40,275 nt of DNA from SAR116 cluster bacterium AG-390-L20 (GCA_003278095.1 QCHB01000015.1:1-40275), one strand, 5' to 3'. Counted from the first letter of the stretch, positions 7,421 through 15,727 are shown. Notes: generated from the letters alone by a model not told the origin. Translations and numbers: made by a program.

Positions 7421-8647
7421 GTGAATAATGTCATATGCAATATAGAGAGTATTAACAACATTTTTAGATTACACATGATAAACAACCCTACTAAACAAGT
7501 TTCAGGCCCATTTGTAATTAAATATCAAAAATTTTTTAGTTATACTTTTTTACTAATAGGAGTTTACTTATTCTTTAATATAGGTAACGAAACTTGGGAT
7601 ATCATAAAATCTTCAATTGCTGAAGCTTACATACAAGTAACAAGTTTTGTTGCAGGAACGTTGTTGTTTTTCTATTCATTAGAAAAATATCTAAAAATTG
7701 ATTTAGAAAAAGTTCTTAAAAAAAGACCAAAACTAGAAATTTTTGCTAGTTCATTTCTTGGTGCGCTTCCAGGTTGTGGGGGGGCTATTATAGTTTTAAC
7801 TCAATATTCTCGTGGAAAAGTTTCTTTTGGTTCAGTTGTAGCAACATTAACAGCCACTATGGGTGATGCAGCTTTTTTACTAATAGCTAGAGAACCTAAA
7901 ATTGGATTATTAATAATATTAATTAGTTTTTGTGTAGGTTTTGTCTCAGGGATATTAGTCAATTTAATTCATAAAAAAAACTTCATGAAAATGAATGGAT
8001 GTGACGTTATAAAACTAAATAGTAAACCATCAAAATATAAGTCTTCAAAAAGTTTAGATTTTATTTGGATTGTTTTAATTATTCCTGGAATATTTTTTGG
8101 AGTTTTGACAGCTTTTCAAATTGACTTAAATTTATATTTTGCAAATAAATTTATAGAAAATCCAATTACTTTTTTTGGTTTTTTTGCTGGTTCTTTATGC
8201 TTCATTATGTGGACATTACCAATTATTAGTGGTTTAAGATACACTCCTTCAGGATCAGATGAAAAGATTTTAAGAAGAACTGTATCAGATACTAATTTTA
8301 TTACAGGTTGGGTTATTTTAGCTTTTCTTGCATATGAATTAACTGTTCATTTAGGAGGGTTTGAGTTAGAGGAAATTTTTAAATCTTATTATTTATTCAT
8401 TCCATTGATAGCTATTTTAATAGGTTTTTTACCAGGTTGTGGTCCTCAAATATTAGTTACAACTTTATATTTAAATGGAATAATTCCTTTATCTGCTCAG
8501 ATTGGAAACGCCATTTCAAATGACGGAGATGCATTGTTCCCAGCAATTGCCCTTCACCCAAAAGCAGCTTTTATTGCCACTATATATTCGGGTATTCCTG
8601 CAATAATAGTAAGCTATATCTATTTTTTTATTTTTGAATTTTACTAA
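7421..8647 (+). CDS. Putative 10-TM metal exporter-like membrane protein (ArsP_2/DUF2899 type)
   Basis: A 408-residue polytopic inner-membrane protein with about ten hydrophobic segments in two halves. Each half carries a similar Pro-Gly-Cys-Gly motif: ALPGCGGAIIV near residue 120 and FLPGCGPQILV near residue 340, each followed by a GDA-containing helix (TMGDAAFLL; SNDGDALFP). This internally repeated architecture matches the family named putative 10TM heavy-metal exporter or putative manganese transporter; I recall this from family descriptions and did not search. The Cys residues and conserved Asp are plausible metal ligands. The frame begins with GTG at 7421; an internal ATG at 7475 is an alternative start, and neither has a strong Shine-Dalgarno. 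The transported ion is unknown. Confidence 0.65.
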   Translation: MNNVICNIESINNIFRLHMINNPTKQVSGPFVIKYQKFFSYTFLLIGVYLFFNIGNETWDIIKSSIAEAYIQVTSFVAGTLLFFYSLEKYLKIDLEKVLKKRPKLEIFASSFLGALPGCGGAIIVLTQYSRGKVSFGSVVATLTATMGDAAFLLIAREPKIGLLIILISFCVGFVSGILVNLIHKKNFMKMNGCDVIKLNSKPSKYKSSKSLDFIWIVLIIPGIFFGVLTAFQIDLNLYFANKFIENPITFFGFFAGSLCFIMWTLPIISGLRYTPSGSDEKILRRTVSDTNFITGWVILAFLAYELTVHLGGFELEEIFKSYYLFIPLIAILIGFLPGCGPQILVTTLYLNGIIPLSAQIGNAISNDGDALFPAIALHPKAAFIATIYSGIPAIIVSYIYFFIFEFY

Positions 8648-8672
8648 ATCTCATTTTTAATGAATATGTTCA

Positions 8673-8706
8673 TTGTTTCTATTAGATTGATGTTATATAA
8701 TCTAAT
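8673..8706 (+). promoter_or_regulatory. Sigma70-like promoter overlapped by inverted repeat, before the GAF gene
   Basis: A consensus -10 box TATAAT (8696-8701) lies 17 bp after TTGTTT (8673-8678, 3 of 6 to consensus). The -10 is embedded in an inverted repeat, ATTAGATT (8681-8688) and AATCTAAT (8699-8706), spaced by 10 nt, so a protein bound there would block the promoter. The GAF gene starts at 8724, about 16 nt after the expected transcription start. Confidence 0.5.
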
Positions 8707-8723
8707 AAACTAGAAGTAAAAAA

Positions 8724-9536
8724 ATGACATTTAAACCTGCCAATATTCCAACAAATGACAGTAAAAGAGTACAAGCTGTAGTCCGAACAGGTGTATTAGA
8801 TACAAATTCAACAGAACTTTATGACGTTTATTGTCTTTTAGCCAAAGAAATTACAGGGTGTCCAGTAAGTTGGACAGGAGTGATAGATGCTGATAGACAG
8901 TTTATACTTGCTAGAGATGGATTTCCTAATGAAGTTCCAATTGAGATGCCAAGAAAACAAACTTTATGTCAATTTGCTTTGGAGAAAACTAATCCGCTTA
9001 TAATTAATGATATGACTAAAGATAAGCGATTTATGTTGCATCCAGCAGTTACAGAAATTGGTGTTAAGTTTTATGCAGCATTTCCAATTATTACTTCAGA
9101 CGGATATATATTAGGAACATTGTGTGTAAGTGATAATAGAGTAAGAAAGCTGTCAAAACATAAGATTGACTTGTTAATAAGTTTAGCCCAAAAGTTAGCA
9201 TATCAATTAGAAGTTCAAGTTGCTCAAAGAAAAAGTACTGCAGAAACTACAATAAATATAATGCATAAATTAATGTCTAACTTTGTAGATATAAGCCTTC
9301 ATAACGCTATATCAATATTAAAATTTTTAATAAATGATGTAATTACAAGTGAAGAAAAAAAATTAATCATTAAGCTTGGTATTGGAGAAAGTAACGAAGG
9401 TGATATTTATATTTCTAAATATGGGATAAAACTACAAGAACAGTTAAATATGAATATTGGAACTTTGAAAAGAATTAAAAATCTATCTGAGGATGAAGAT
9501 GAATTAATGGACATGCTTAGTAAGATAGAAGGTTAA
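8724..9536 (+). CDS. GAF-domain protein
   Basis: A 270-residue soluble protein. Residues ~30-160 are a GAF domain of the type found in bacterial sensors: WTGVIDADRQFILARDGFP, TLCQFAL, then FYAAFPIITSDGYILGTLCVSD. No kinase, GGDEF, EAL or phosphatase domain follows. The C-terminal ~100 residues look helical and acidic at the end (LSEDEDELMDMLSK) and are not familiar. Several cysteines (in YCLLA, TGCPV, TLCQF and TLCVS) could bind a ligand or sense redox, but the cysteine pattern of free methionine sulfoxide reductase is not evident. It is co-transcribed with the 103-residue gene 2 nt downstream and probably with the dehalogenase after that. Role: likely small-molecule sensing; output unknown. 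Confidence 0.8.
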   Translation: MTFKPANIPTNDSKRVQAVVRTGVLDTNSTELYDVYCLLAKEITGCPVSWTGVIDADRQFILARDGFPNEVPIEMPRKQTLCQFALEKTNPLIINDMTKDKRFMLHPAVTEIGVKFYAAFPIITSDGYILGTLCVSDNRVRKLSKHKIDLLISLAQKLAYQLEVQVAQRKSTAETTINIMHKLMSNFVDISLHNAISILKFLINDVITSEEKKLIIKLGIGESNEGDIYISKYGIKLQEQLNMNIGTLKRIKNLSEDEDELMDMLSKIEG

Positions 9537-9538
9537 AG

Positions 9539-9850
9539 ATGTTTGGAAAAATTTTAAATTTTAAATTCACATCCGTAAGTGAAGCTAAACTAGCAGCTTC
9601 TTTTTGTTCAGAAAAGTTTGGCTCTAAAATCTCTGAATATAATATCATTGGTCTTAATATTTTTATAAGCCAATCGGGTGATTTGAATGTTTCAATAAAA
9701 TTTGAAAATCCAGATGCATTAAAAAACTTTGAAAATAATTATATTAATATTATTGCTGATTTAAAAGGAAGTTTGGTTTTTAAAGAAAATAACTTTGTTG
9801 GTGTTTGTACTTTTACTTATGAAAAAGAAGCAGCAAGTACTGAAATGTAA
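9539..9850 (+). CDS. Hypothetical 103-residue protein, partner of GAF gene
   Basis: The ATG is 2 nt after the stop of the GAF gene, so translation is very likely coupled. The protein is soluble, has no signal peptide and no motif I recognise. It reads as two alpha/beta units (ISEYNIIGLNIFIS... VSIKFENPDALKNFENNYIN... FVGVCTFTYEK), which could be a small ferredoxin-like or dimeric alpha-beta barrel fold; that is a guess from the alternation of strands and helices. The tight spacing to a sensor domain without an output domain suggests that the two proteins act together. Confidence 0.7.
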   Translation: MFGKILNFKFTSVSEAKLAASFCSEKFGSKISEYNIIGLNIFISQSGDLNVSIKFENPDALKNFENNYINIIADLKGSLVFKENNFVGVCTFTYEKEAASTEM

Positions 9851-9873
9851 TATTTTATTCGGAGACTTTAAGA

Positions 9874-10797
9874 ATGATAATGGCATCAGAAACCTTTGAT
9901 GGCACGTGGCCGTTTAATCCTAACTTTTTCGATGGCAATGGTTTTTTACAACATTACGTAGATGAAGGTCCCAAAGAGGCAAAGCCGATTATTATGCTAC
10001 ATGGAGAGCCAACTTGGGGTTATATTTATAGAAAATTTATTCCAGAATTATCTAATAAGTATCGAATCATAGTTCCAGACATGATGGGCTTTGGAAAATC
10101 AGAAACGCCTCAAGGTAAAGACTACACTCTTAAAACACATGTTGAAAATCTTAGTAGATTAATAGAATTTTTAGGTTTAAGTAATATAACATTTGTTGGA
10201 CAAGATTGGGGTGGTCCGGTCACAGGTGCTTATTCAATCAGAAACATTGATAATGTTACGGGTTTCGTTTTAATAAATACTTTATTTGGTTATAGTAAAG
10301 AAGAGAGACCTAAAAATTTATCACCCTGGTTTCAATGGATCAAAAAACATTATGAAGCTGAAACTTTAGAAGGTATTTTGGGTGAATTGAGTTCAACATT
10401 ATTATCAGTTATGAAAATTCCAAATTTTACAAATAATCATGTAATAAATGAAAATTGGATTGAAGCTTACTCTTCACAATTTCCTGATCGAGCAAGTTGC
10501 AAAGGAGCTATAAATTTTCCATTAGATGCTCTATTAAATAGAATAGTCCCTTATGTTATTGAGGGTATAAAACAAGGAGATTTAAAGTCACTATGTTCTA
10601 AGCCAGCTGTTTTGGCTTACGGAATGCAAGACAGGGCAATTGAACCAGATTATGCAATAAGAGATTTCAAATCTCTTTTTCCGAGTTCTAAAGTTATTGA
10701 AATGCCTAATGCAGGTCACTACTCACAAGAAGATGAACCAGAAACTTTAATAAAAATAATTAAAGAATTTATGTTAGTGAATAATAATATTAAATGA
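9874..10797 (+). CDS. Haloalkane dehalogenase-like alpha/beta hydrolase
   Basis: A 307-residue alpha/beta hydrolase closely resembling DhlA-type haloalkane dehalogenases. HGEPTW is at residues 43-48, and the nucleophile elbow is GQDWGG with Asp111 (not Ser) and Trp112 as a halide-stabilising residue. A late Asp in GMQDRAIEPD and the general base His in AGHYSQED complete the triad. Such enzymes hydrolyse carbon-halogen bonds through an alkyl-aspartate ester, giving alcohol plus halide. An Asp nucleophile also occurs in epoxide hydrolases and fluoroacetate dehalogenases, so substrate is uncertain, but the HGEPTW/DW combination favours a haloalkane. GGAG lies 9 nt before the ATG; an alternative start is Met3. 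Its stop overlaps the DUF952 start by 4 bp. Confidence 0.82.
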   Translation: MIMASETFDGTWPFNPNFFDGNGFLQHYVDEGPKEAKPIIMLHGEPTWGYIYRKFIPELSNKYRIIVPDMMGFGKSETPQGKDYTLKTHVENLSRLIEFLGLSNITFVGQDWGGPVTGAYSIRNIDNVTGFVLINTLFGYSKEERPKNLSPWFQWIKKHYEAETLEGILGELSSTLLSVMKIPNFTNNHVINENWIEAYSSQFPDRASCKGAINFPLDALLNRIVPYVIEGIKQGDLKSLCSKPAVLAYGMQDRAIEPDYAIRDFKSLFPSSKVIEMPNAGHYSQEDEPETLIKIIKEFMLVNNNIK

Positions 10798-11141
10798 GCT
10801 TCGTTTATAAAATTTGTTCTAAGAATGAATGGAACAAAGCAATAATAGAAAAAATTTACACTGGATCAGAAGTTGATAATAGAGATGGCTTTATACATTT
10901 ATCTACTAAAAAACAATTAAAGGAAACAGTTGCAAAACATTTTAAAGGACAAGAAAATCTTCTTATAATTTGTTTTAGAGTTATTAAAATAGAGGATAAA
11001 CTTAAATGGGAAATATCTCGCAATGAAGAATTGTTTCCTCATTACTATGGAAATTTAGAAACTAATAAAGCTGAAGAAATTTATAATTTGAATTTAAATA
11101 CTAATAGTGTCCACGAGTTTCCTGAAAACTTTTTCTCCTAA
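10794..11141 (+). CDS. DUF952 family protein
   Basis: A 115-residue protein with the DUF952 pattern: VYKICSKNEWNKA at the start, DGFIHLSTKKQLKETVAKHF in the middle and EELFPHYYGNL near residue 80. The family is a small cytoplasmic fold related to the glutathione S-transferase-like or ADP-ribosyltransferase-like folds in some classifications, with no established reaction. The start overlaps the dehalogenase stop (ATGA), so they are translationally coupled. The last 48 bp overlap the 3' end of the convergent glycosyltransferase gene. Confidence 0.82.
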   Translation: MSFVYKICSKNEWNKAIIEKIYTGSEVDNRDGFIHLSTKKQLKETVAKHFKGQENLLIICFRVIKIEDKLKWEISRNEELFPHYYGNLETNKAEEIYNLNLNTNSVHEFPENFFS

Positions 11142-12173
11142 AAAATAATGCATAAACCGTTTTTTTGCTTGTGAGCCGTATTTCTTTCTTTTCTTTTCAT
11201 TATTAATAGCTTCCATAAGAGTGTCTGACAGTTCTTTTAGACTTAAAGGATTTACACACCATCCAGACCTTGAATGATTTACAGCGTCTACTACTCCACC
11301 TTCAATTCCCGCAATTGATGGAATCCCATAAGCAGCAGCTTCAATGTAAGAAATTCCAAAACCTTCTATAGAATTCTTAACTTTATATGACGGCATAATA
11401 AAAAGATCGCTTTTTTTCATAAAATCAACTTTTGAGTCTCCTGATATTTTTCCAATTAATTTTACTTGATCTGACAGCCCAAGTCCCTTTATTAAGTTTT
11501 TAATTTTATTTTTTTGTGGCCCTTCACCACAAATATTCCATAAGAAAGGTTTTAAAAACTTATTACTATTTAATTCTGACAAACATTTTAAAACTGGAAT
11601 AATTCCCTTTCTATCTTCTAACCTACATATTGTTAATAGTGATACTAATTCTGATTTTGCTCTAAATTTTGTATTTTTTTCAGATGGAATTTCAATTGAA
11701 TATGTAGGTGGTATAACTATTTTTTGAGTATCTGTAACTTTAAATTCTGTAATCAAATTTTTTGTGTAGCTTGAGCTGCAAATAATACAACTAGCTCTAT
11801 TTAATGATTTTTTGATTAGATCATACTTCTTATTAGTGGATAAAAACTCTTGTCCGTGAGCCAAGACAAATATTTTTTTTACTTTTGAAGGTACAGCTTT
11901 AACAGATTTCCAACTATCACAAATAACAACATCATTATCCTTATAAATTTTATTTACTAAATACTTTTTTATAAAAGGTCTAAATATTTTTGGAGAAAAA
12001 TTATTATGGATGTTAATCTTTGAGTTTATATAAATATTTTTTTTTGATAAAAAGTGATCCGGAAAAATATGTGTTTCATTTATAGATGAGAGTCTCTTAC
12101 TTATTGAGATCATTACATTTTGCATTCCTCCAATTCTTGGGGGATAAGTTTGTGTAACTATTATGTATTTCAT
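11094..12173 (-). CDS. GT4-family glycosyltransferase
   Basis: A 359-residue GT-B protein. The N-terminus VTQTYPPRIGGMQNVM is the typical acceptor-side glycine loop of GT4 enzymes. The C-terminal donor domain has LLTICRLEDRKGI (~195-210) and the E-x7-E motif in EGFGISYIEAAAYG (~300), followed by GGVVDAV. It transfers a nucleotide-activated sugar to lipid or polysaccharide at the inner face of the membrane; donor and acceptor are unknown. It stands alone, without other polysaccharide genes nearby. The 3' end overlaps the convergent DUF952 gene by 48 bp, an unusually long overlap even for this compact sequence. Confidence 0.87.
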   Translation of the reverse strand: MKYIIVTQTYPPRIGGMQNVMISISKRLSSINETHIFPDHFLSKKNIYINSKINIHNNFSPKIFRPFIKKYLVNKIYKDNDVVICDSWKSVKAVPSKVKKIFVLAHGQEFLSTNKKYDLIKKSLNRASCIICSSSYTKNLITEFKVTDTQKIVIPPTYSIEIPSEKNTKFRAKSELVSLLTICRLEDRKGIIPVLKCLSELNSNKFLKPFLWNICGEGPQKNKIKNLIKGLGLSDQVKLIGKISGDSKVDFMKKSDLFIMPSYKVKNSIEGFGISYIEAAAYGIPSIAGIEGGVVDAVNHSRSGWCVNPLSLKELSDTLMEAINNEKKRKKYGSQAKKRFMHYFLGEKVFRKLVDTISI

Positions 12174-12200
12174 TTAAATCTTCTTAAAAAATTAAATATT

Positions 12201-12225
12201 ATTAAATCAAATTATTTGGTTTAAT
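12201..12225. repeat. Inverted repeat between divergent genes
   Basis: ATTAAATCAAA (12201-12211) pairs with TTTGGTTTAAT (12215-12225) over 11 positions with one T-G wobble and a 3-nt loop. It sits in the 95-bp spacer between the divergent glycosyltransferase (start 12173) and glutathione S-transferase (start 12269) genes, so it is more likely an operator or shared control site than a terminator. Confidence 0.35.
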
Positions 12226-12268
12226 AGTATCGTAGAATTAATAATAAATAAATTTTATTGAGGCGAAT

Positions 12269-12874
12269 ATGTATAAATTGACTTTTAGCTCGGCTTCTCC
12301 GTATGTACGTAAAGTATTATTATCAGCCCATAGCGCTGGAATCGAGGGACAAATAGAGCTTATAACAGCCGATTCTCAAGACGATAATTTACTTAGAAGT
12401 CAAAACCCTCTTGGAAAAATTCCTGTTTTACAAAAGCCAGATGGCTCTTTCTTATTCGATAGCAGAGTAATTATTGATTATTTTAATAGAATTGGTGGTG
12501 GTTTGATACCTATGGATGGACCCGAAAGAGATATCGTTTTAAGCAGATCAGCTCTTGCTGAAGGTCTTATAGATGCATCACTTTTAGTAGTATACTCAGA
12601 TAGGTATTCAGGAGGAGAGGTACCCTCCAAAGTATGGTTGGAATTACAATTGGGTAAAATTGAAAAAACATTAGATTTTTTAGAGAAAGATATTTTTAAT
12701 TGGGCTAAACCAAGCGGATTTGACGCTGCTAATATTGGGCTTGGTGTTGCATTGGGCTATATGTCATTTAGAAATGTTCAAGAGTGGCAAATAGGCAGGC
12801 CACAATTACAAAAATGGTTTGATTATGTTGCTTCCAGTCTGCCAGGATTTTCAAAAACAATACCTACAGCATAA
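12269..12874 (+). CDS. Glutathione S-transferase family protein
   Basis: A 201-residue cytoplasmic protein. The N-terminal thioredoxin-like domain (1-80) has FSSASPYVRKV with a Ser-rich active site, cis-Pro in GKIPVL near residue 52 and DSRVIIDYF, the glutathione-binding Asp/Ser-Arg element. The helical C-terminal domain follows. Length is normal. It is the type of GST common in proteobacteria with no defined substrate (detoxification or glutathione-dependent dehalogenation or isomerisation). AGGCG lies 4 nt before the ATG. The gene stops 6 bp from the stop of the convergent glycerate kinase and forms its own unit. Confidence 0.88.
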   Translation: MYKLTFSSASPYVRKVLLSAHSAGIEGQIELITADSQDDNLLRSQNPLGKIPVLQKPDGSFLFDSRVIIDYFNRIGGGLIPMDGPERDIVLSRSALAEGLIDASLLVVYSDRYSGGEVPSKVWLELQLGKIEKTLDFLEKDIFNWAKPSGFDAANIGLGVALGYMSFRNVQEWQIGRPQLQKWFDYVASSLPGFSKTIPTA

Positions 12875-12880
12875 TCTAAT

Positions 12881-14128
12881 TTAAGGGTTGATTAATACAG
12901 CTCTGAAATCATTAACATTTGTTAGAGTTGGTGAAGTATAAATTAAATCATTAATTTTTTTAAAAAATGAATATGAATCATTTTTGTTCAAATAAGTTTG
13001 TGGATTAACTTTTTTAAAAATTGCTTTTTTCAGCGTTTCATCAGAAATATATGCTCCAGCATTATCTTCAATACCGTCTATTCCGTCGGTATCAACTGCA
13101 AGGGCACTTATATTTTTTGCTTTATCAAGGGTTATTGCCATTGATAACATAAATTCAGTATTTCTACCTCCTTTGCCGTTTCCTGTGACCTTGACCGTAG
13201 TTTCTCCTCCAGATAAAAGTAAAATTGGTTTGCTTAAACTAATATTTTTATACTTTTTTTCATTACTTATCTTTATCGCTAATTCAGCCATTTTTTTACC
13301 TTCAATTTTAGCCTCACCTTCAAGGCTGTCAGATAAAATTATAGGAATATAACCTTCTTTTTCTGCAACACTAGCTGCGCTTTTGAGGGCCATTATTGGA
13401 TTGGCAAGCATGTACTGAGGTGATTTTATTAATTGTGGCAATGTATTTTTATAAATAATTTTTTTAATTTTATCACTTATGGCTATTTTGTAATTTTCTA
13501 ATATAGCTATTGAATCTTGATTTGAGCCATTTGCTTGTATTGTTGGACCAGAGCCAATATATGCTGGATCATCTCCTGGAATATCTGATATCATATAGGT
13601 AGTGAGTTGTGCTGGAAAAATTGTTTTAGCAAGACGTCCACCTTTTAATTGAGATAGAGATCGTCTTACAATATTCATTTCATCTATTGGAGCACCACTA
13701 ATTAAAAGTTCTTTATTTATTCTTTGTTTTTCTTCAAAACTTATACCACTTAAAGGTAATGTTAATAAAGATGAAGCTCCTCCAGAAATAAGAAAAACAA
13801 CATGATCCTTCTCAGATGAATTCGTAGCTATATTAAATATTCTTTTTGAAGCAAGTAAACCATTTGCATCTGGTTCTGGATGTGCGGCCTCAATTACTTT
13901 TACAAATTTTGTTTTTGTGCGATGCCCATATCTTGTTATTACTAGGCCTTCAATTGGTCCTTCATAATTATTTTCAAACTCTCTTGCCATACTGGCTGCA
14001 GCTTTTCCTGCACCAATAACTATAAGTTTTCCTTCAGGTCTAGTTGGAATTTTTTTAAACTTATCTTTTGGTTTAGCGGCTGCTAGTGCAGCACTCATAA
14101 TCAGTTTAAGTGATTTTTCATTATTCAT
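12881..14128 (-). CDS. ttuD: Glycerate 2-kinase / hydroxypyruvate reductase TtuD (MOFRL family)
   Basis: A 415-residue two-domain protein. The N-terminal DUF4147 domain has VIGAGKAAASMA (~37-48), AHPEPD and LISGGASSLL. The C-terminal MOFRL domain has LLSGGETTVKVTGNGKGGRNTEF and TNVNDFRAVLI at the end. Proteins of this family are annotated as hydroxypyruvate reductase from the tartrate utilisation cluster, but characterised members are mainly ATP-dependent D-glycerate 2-kinases giving 2-phosphoglycerate. This would feed D-glycerate from tartrate (ttuC, 2247) or from glucosylglycerate phosphorolysis (19814) into lower glycolysis. It is a single gene, divergent from the crotonase gene. Confidence 0.87.
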   Translation of the reverse strand: MNNEKSLKLIMSAALAAAKPKDKFKKIPTRPEGKLIVIGAGKAAASMAREFENNYEGPIEGLVITRYGHRTKTKFVKVIEAAHPEPDANGLLASKRIFNIATNSSEKDHVVFLISGGASSLLTLPLSGISFEEKQRINKELLISGAPIDEMNIVRRSLSQLKGGRLAKTIFPAQLTTYMISDIPGDDPAYIGSGPTIQANGSNQDSIAILENYKIAISDKIKKIIYKNTLPQLIKSPQYMLANPIMALKSAASVAEKEGYIPIILSDSLEGEAKIEGKKMAELAIKISNEKKYKNISLSKPILLLSGGETTVKVTGNGKGGRNTEFMLSMAITLDKAKNISALAVDTDGIDGIEDNAGAYISDETLKKAIFKKVNPQTYLNKNDSYSFFKKINDLIYTSPTLTNVNDFRAVLINP

Positions 14129-14154
14129 AATATGTTTGCAATTTGTTTAACTTT

Positions 14155-14183
14155 CTTAAAGAATGAATTAGTAAATATATAAT
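14155..14183 (+). promoter_or_regulatory. Possible promoter for crotonase gene
   Basis: TATAAT (14178-14183) matches the -10 consensus exactly and lies 17 bp after CTTAAA (14155-14160), a poor -35. The gene starts at 14219 with AGGAA before the ATG. In AT-rich DNA a lone TATAAT is weak evidence. Confidence 0.35.
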
Positions 14184-14218
14184 TTCAATCTCACAATAAA
14201 TTACAACATAGGAATTAA

Positions 14219-15004
14219 ATGTCTATAATTGAAAATAAAATAATTGGTAATACTTTGATTATTACCTTGAATAATCCATCAAAAAGAAACTCAATGATCA
14301 AGGGATTTCATGACGAATTTGAGTCAGCTATAAAAATAGCAGAAGAAGATAAAAATGTTTGCTCTGTTGTCATTACAGGTGAAGGGGATTTTTTTTGTGC
14401 AGGTGGTGATCTGAATGCATTAAAAACAAGGAGATCAATGACTGAACCAGAGAGGTACCAAACTTTAAATCAGTTAAATGGAACCATCGAATCTATTTAT
14501 AATTGTTCAAAACCAATTATAGCAGCAATTGAAGGAGGAGCAGCTGGAGCCGGTGTTTCATTAGCTATGGCCTGTGATTTAGTAGTCATGAGCGAATATA
14601 GTTTTTTTTCACTAGCGTATGTTAAAATTGGTTTAACTCCTGATGGTGCTGCTACTAAATTTTTGTCTGAAACAATGCCTCGCCAAATGCTAGCTGAGAT
14701 GGCAATGATAGGAGGAAAAATTGATGCATCAAGACTATATAACATTGGAGCTGTTAATGTATTAGCCCAAAAAGGTAATGCAAAAGAGACTGCTGTAGAA
14801 TTATCTAAAAATTTTGAAAATCTTCCCAAAAATTCTATTTCGAGAATTAAAAAATTATCTAGAGCAGCCTACGGTAATGATTTTTCAAAACAAATTAAAT
14901 TAGAAACTGACTATATGGTAAAATCTCAAGGTGATAAGGAGAGTATGGAAGGCATAGACGCTTTTCTAGAAAAAAGAACACCAGATTATAAAAAGTTGAG
15001 ATAG
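14219..15004 (+). CDS. Enoyl-CoA hydratase/isomerase (crotonase) family protein
   Basis: A 261-residue crotonase-fold enzyme acting on acyl-CoA thioesters. The oxyanion-hole segments FFCAGGDL (~58-65) and EGGAAGAGVSLAMACDL (~105-121) are clear. In FSLAYVKIGLTPDGAA the position of the first catalytic Glu of classical hydratases is Ala133, while Asp142 sits in the PDG motif. This pattern is more like PaaG-type isomerases than a standard beta-oxidation hydratase, so the reaction may be isomerisation or another crotonase chemistry. It is preceded by AGGAATTAA and followed after 36 bp by the transglycosylase-like gene, which is probably unrelated in function. Confidence 0.85.
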   Translation: MSIIENKIIGNTLIITLNNPSKRNSMIKGFHDEFESAIKIAEEDKNVCSVVITGEGDFFCAGGDLNALKTRRSMTEPERYQTLNQLNGTIESIYNCSKPIIAAIEGGAAGAGVSLAMACDLVVMSEYSFFSLAYVKIGLTPDGAATKFLSETMPRQMLAEMAMIGGKIDASRLYNIGAVNVLAQKGNAKETAVELSKNFENLPKNSISRIKKLSRAAYGNDFSKQIKLETDYMVKSQGDKESMEGIDAFLEKRTPDYKKLR

Positions 15005-15040
15005 TTTTTTTATCTGGCATAGTGATTGCTATTGTAAATT

Positions 15041-15727
15041 ATGACTTTATTTAAGAGCTTTTTAATATTTATTAGTATTTTTATTTTTACAATAAAAGAC
15101 ACATATGCATTTACCTCAAAAAAAAATAATTCCTGTGAAAGTGTTATTAAAACTTTAGAAGACTATACTGACATTCCAAAAAATCTTCTTTCAAGTATTG
15201 GTAAAGCTGAATCAGGTCGGATATTAAAAAATAATAAACATACTATCTGGCCATGGACAGTAAATCATGCGGGAAAGAGTCTTTTTTTTGATACAAAAAA
15301 ACAAATGCAAAAGTATGTTTTAAAACATGTTGAAATGAAAGATTTTAACCTTGACGTTGGTTGTATGCAAATAAACATAAAGTGGCATAAAAATAATTTT
15401 AAGAAAATAATTGATATGTTTGCTGTTGAGCCAAATGTTTCTTATGCAGCATCATTTCTATTACAATTAAAAAATAAACATGGTTCATGGGATAAGGCCA
15501 TAAAACACTATCACTCTTCAGATCCAAATAAAAATAAACCTTATTTAATCAAAGTGAATCAGTTTTGGAAAAGTGAAAAATATAAGACAATGAGGTCAGT
15601 AACAAATACCAAAAAAAAAGAAGCTAATAAAAATTCACTTTCAAGCATAATAAAAGACAGTCAGCCTTATTTATTTGCAAGGATTGAAAAAGTAAAATTT
15701 TTTAGAAACATATTCTCACAAAATTAA
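15041..15727 (+). CDS. Periplasmic lytic transglycosylase (SLT domain)-like protein
   Basis: A 228-residue exported protein. The signal peptide covers residues ~1-23, with hydrophobic core LFKSFLIFISIFIFTI and probable cleavage after TYA. Next is an SLT-like domain with the catalytic Glu57 in SIGKAESG and the partner motif LDVGCMQINIKWH near 104-116 (usually G-L-M-Q-I). Cys32 and Cys108 could form a disulfide. The C-terminus (~180-228) is basic. Such proteins cleave peptidoglycan glycan strands and often assist insertion of envelope machines; this small type resembles stand-alone SLT proteins near secretion or conjugation systems, but no such system is nearby. Confidence 0.8.
   Translation: MTLFKSFLIFISIFIFTIKDTYAFTSKKNNSCESVIKTLEDYTDIPKNLLSSIGKAESGRILKNNKHTIWPWTVNHAGKSLFFDTKKQMQKYVLKHVEMKDFNLDVGCMQINIKWHKNNFKKIIDMFAVEPNVSYAASFLLQLKNKHGSWDKAIKHYHSSDPNKNKPYLIKVNQFWKSEKYKTMRSVTNTKKKEANKNSLSSIIKDSQPYLFARIEKVKFFRNIFSQN

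Noticed and set aside
8657..8676. AATGAATATGTTCATT hairpin as terminator of the exporter-like gene
   Set aside because: Stem of 6 A/T-rich pairs with no T-run; chance occurrence is likely.
14497..14829. 110-residue minus-strand open frame within the crotonase gene
   Set aside because: Lies entirely opposite a clear crotonase coding sequence; composition is that of a reversed reading frame.
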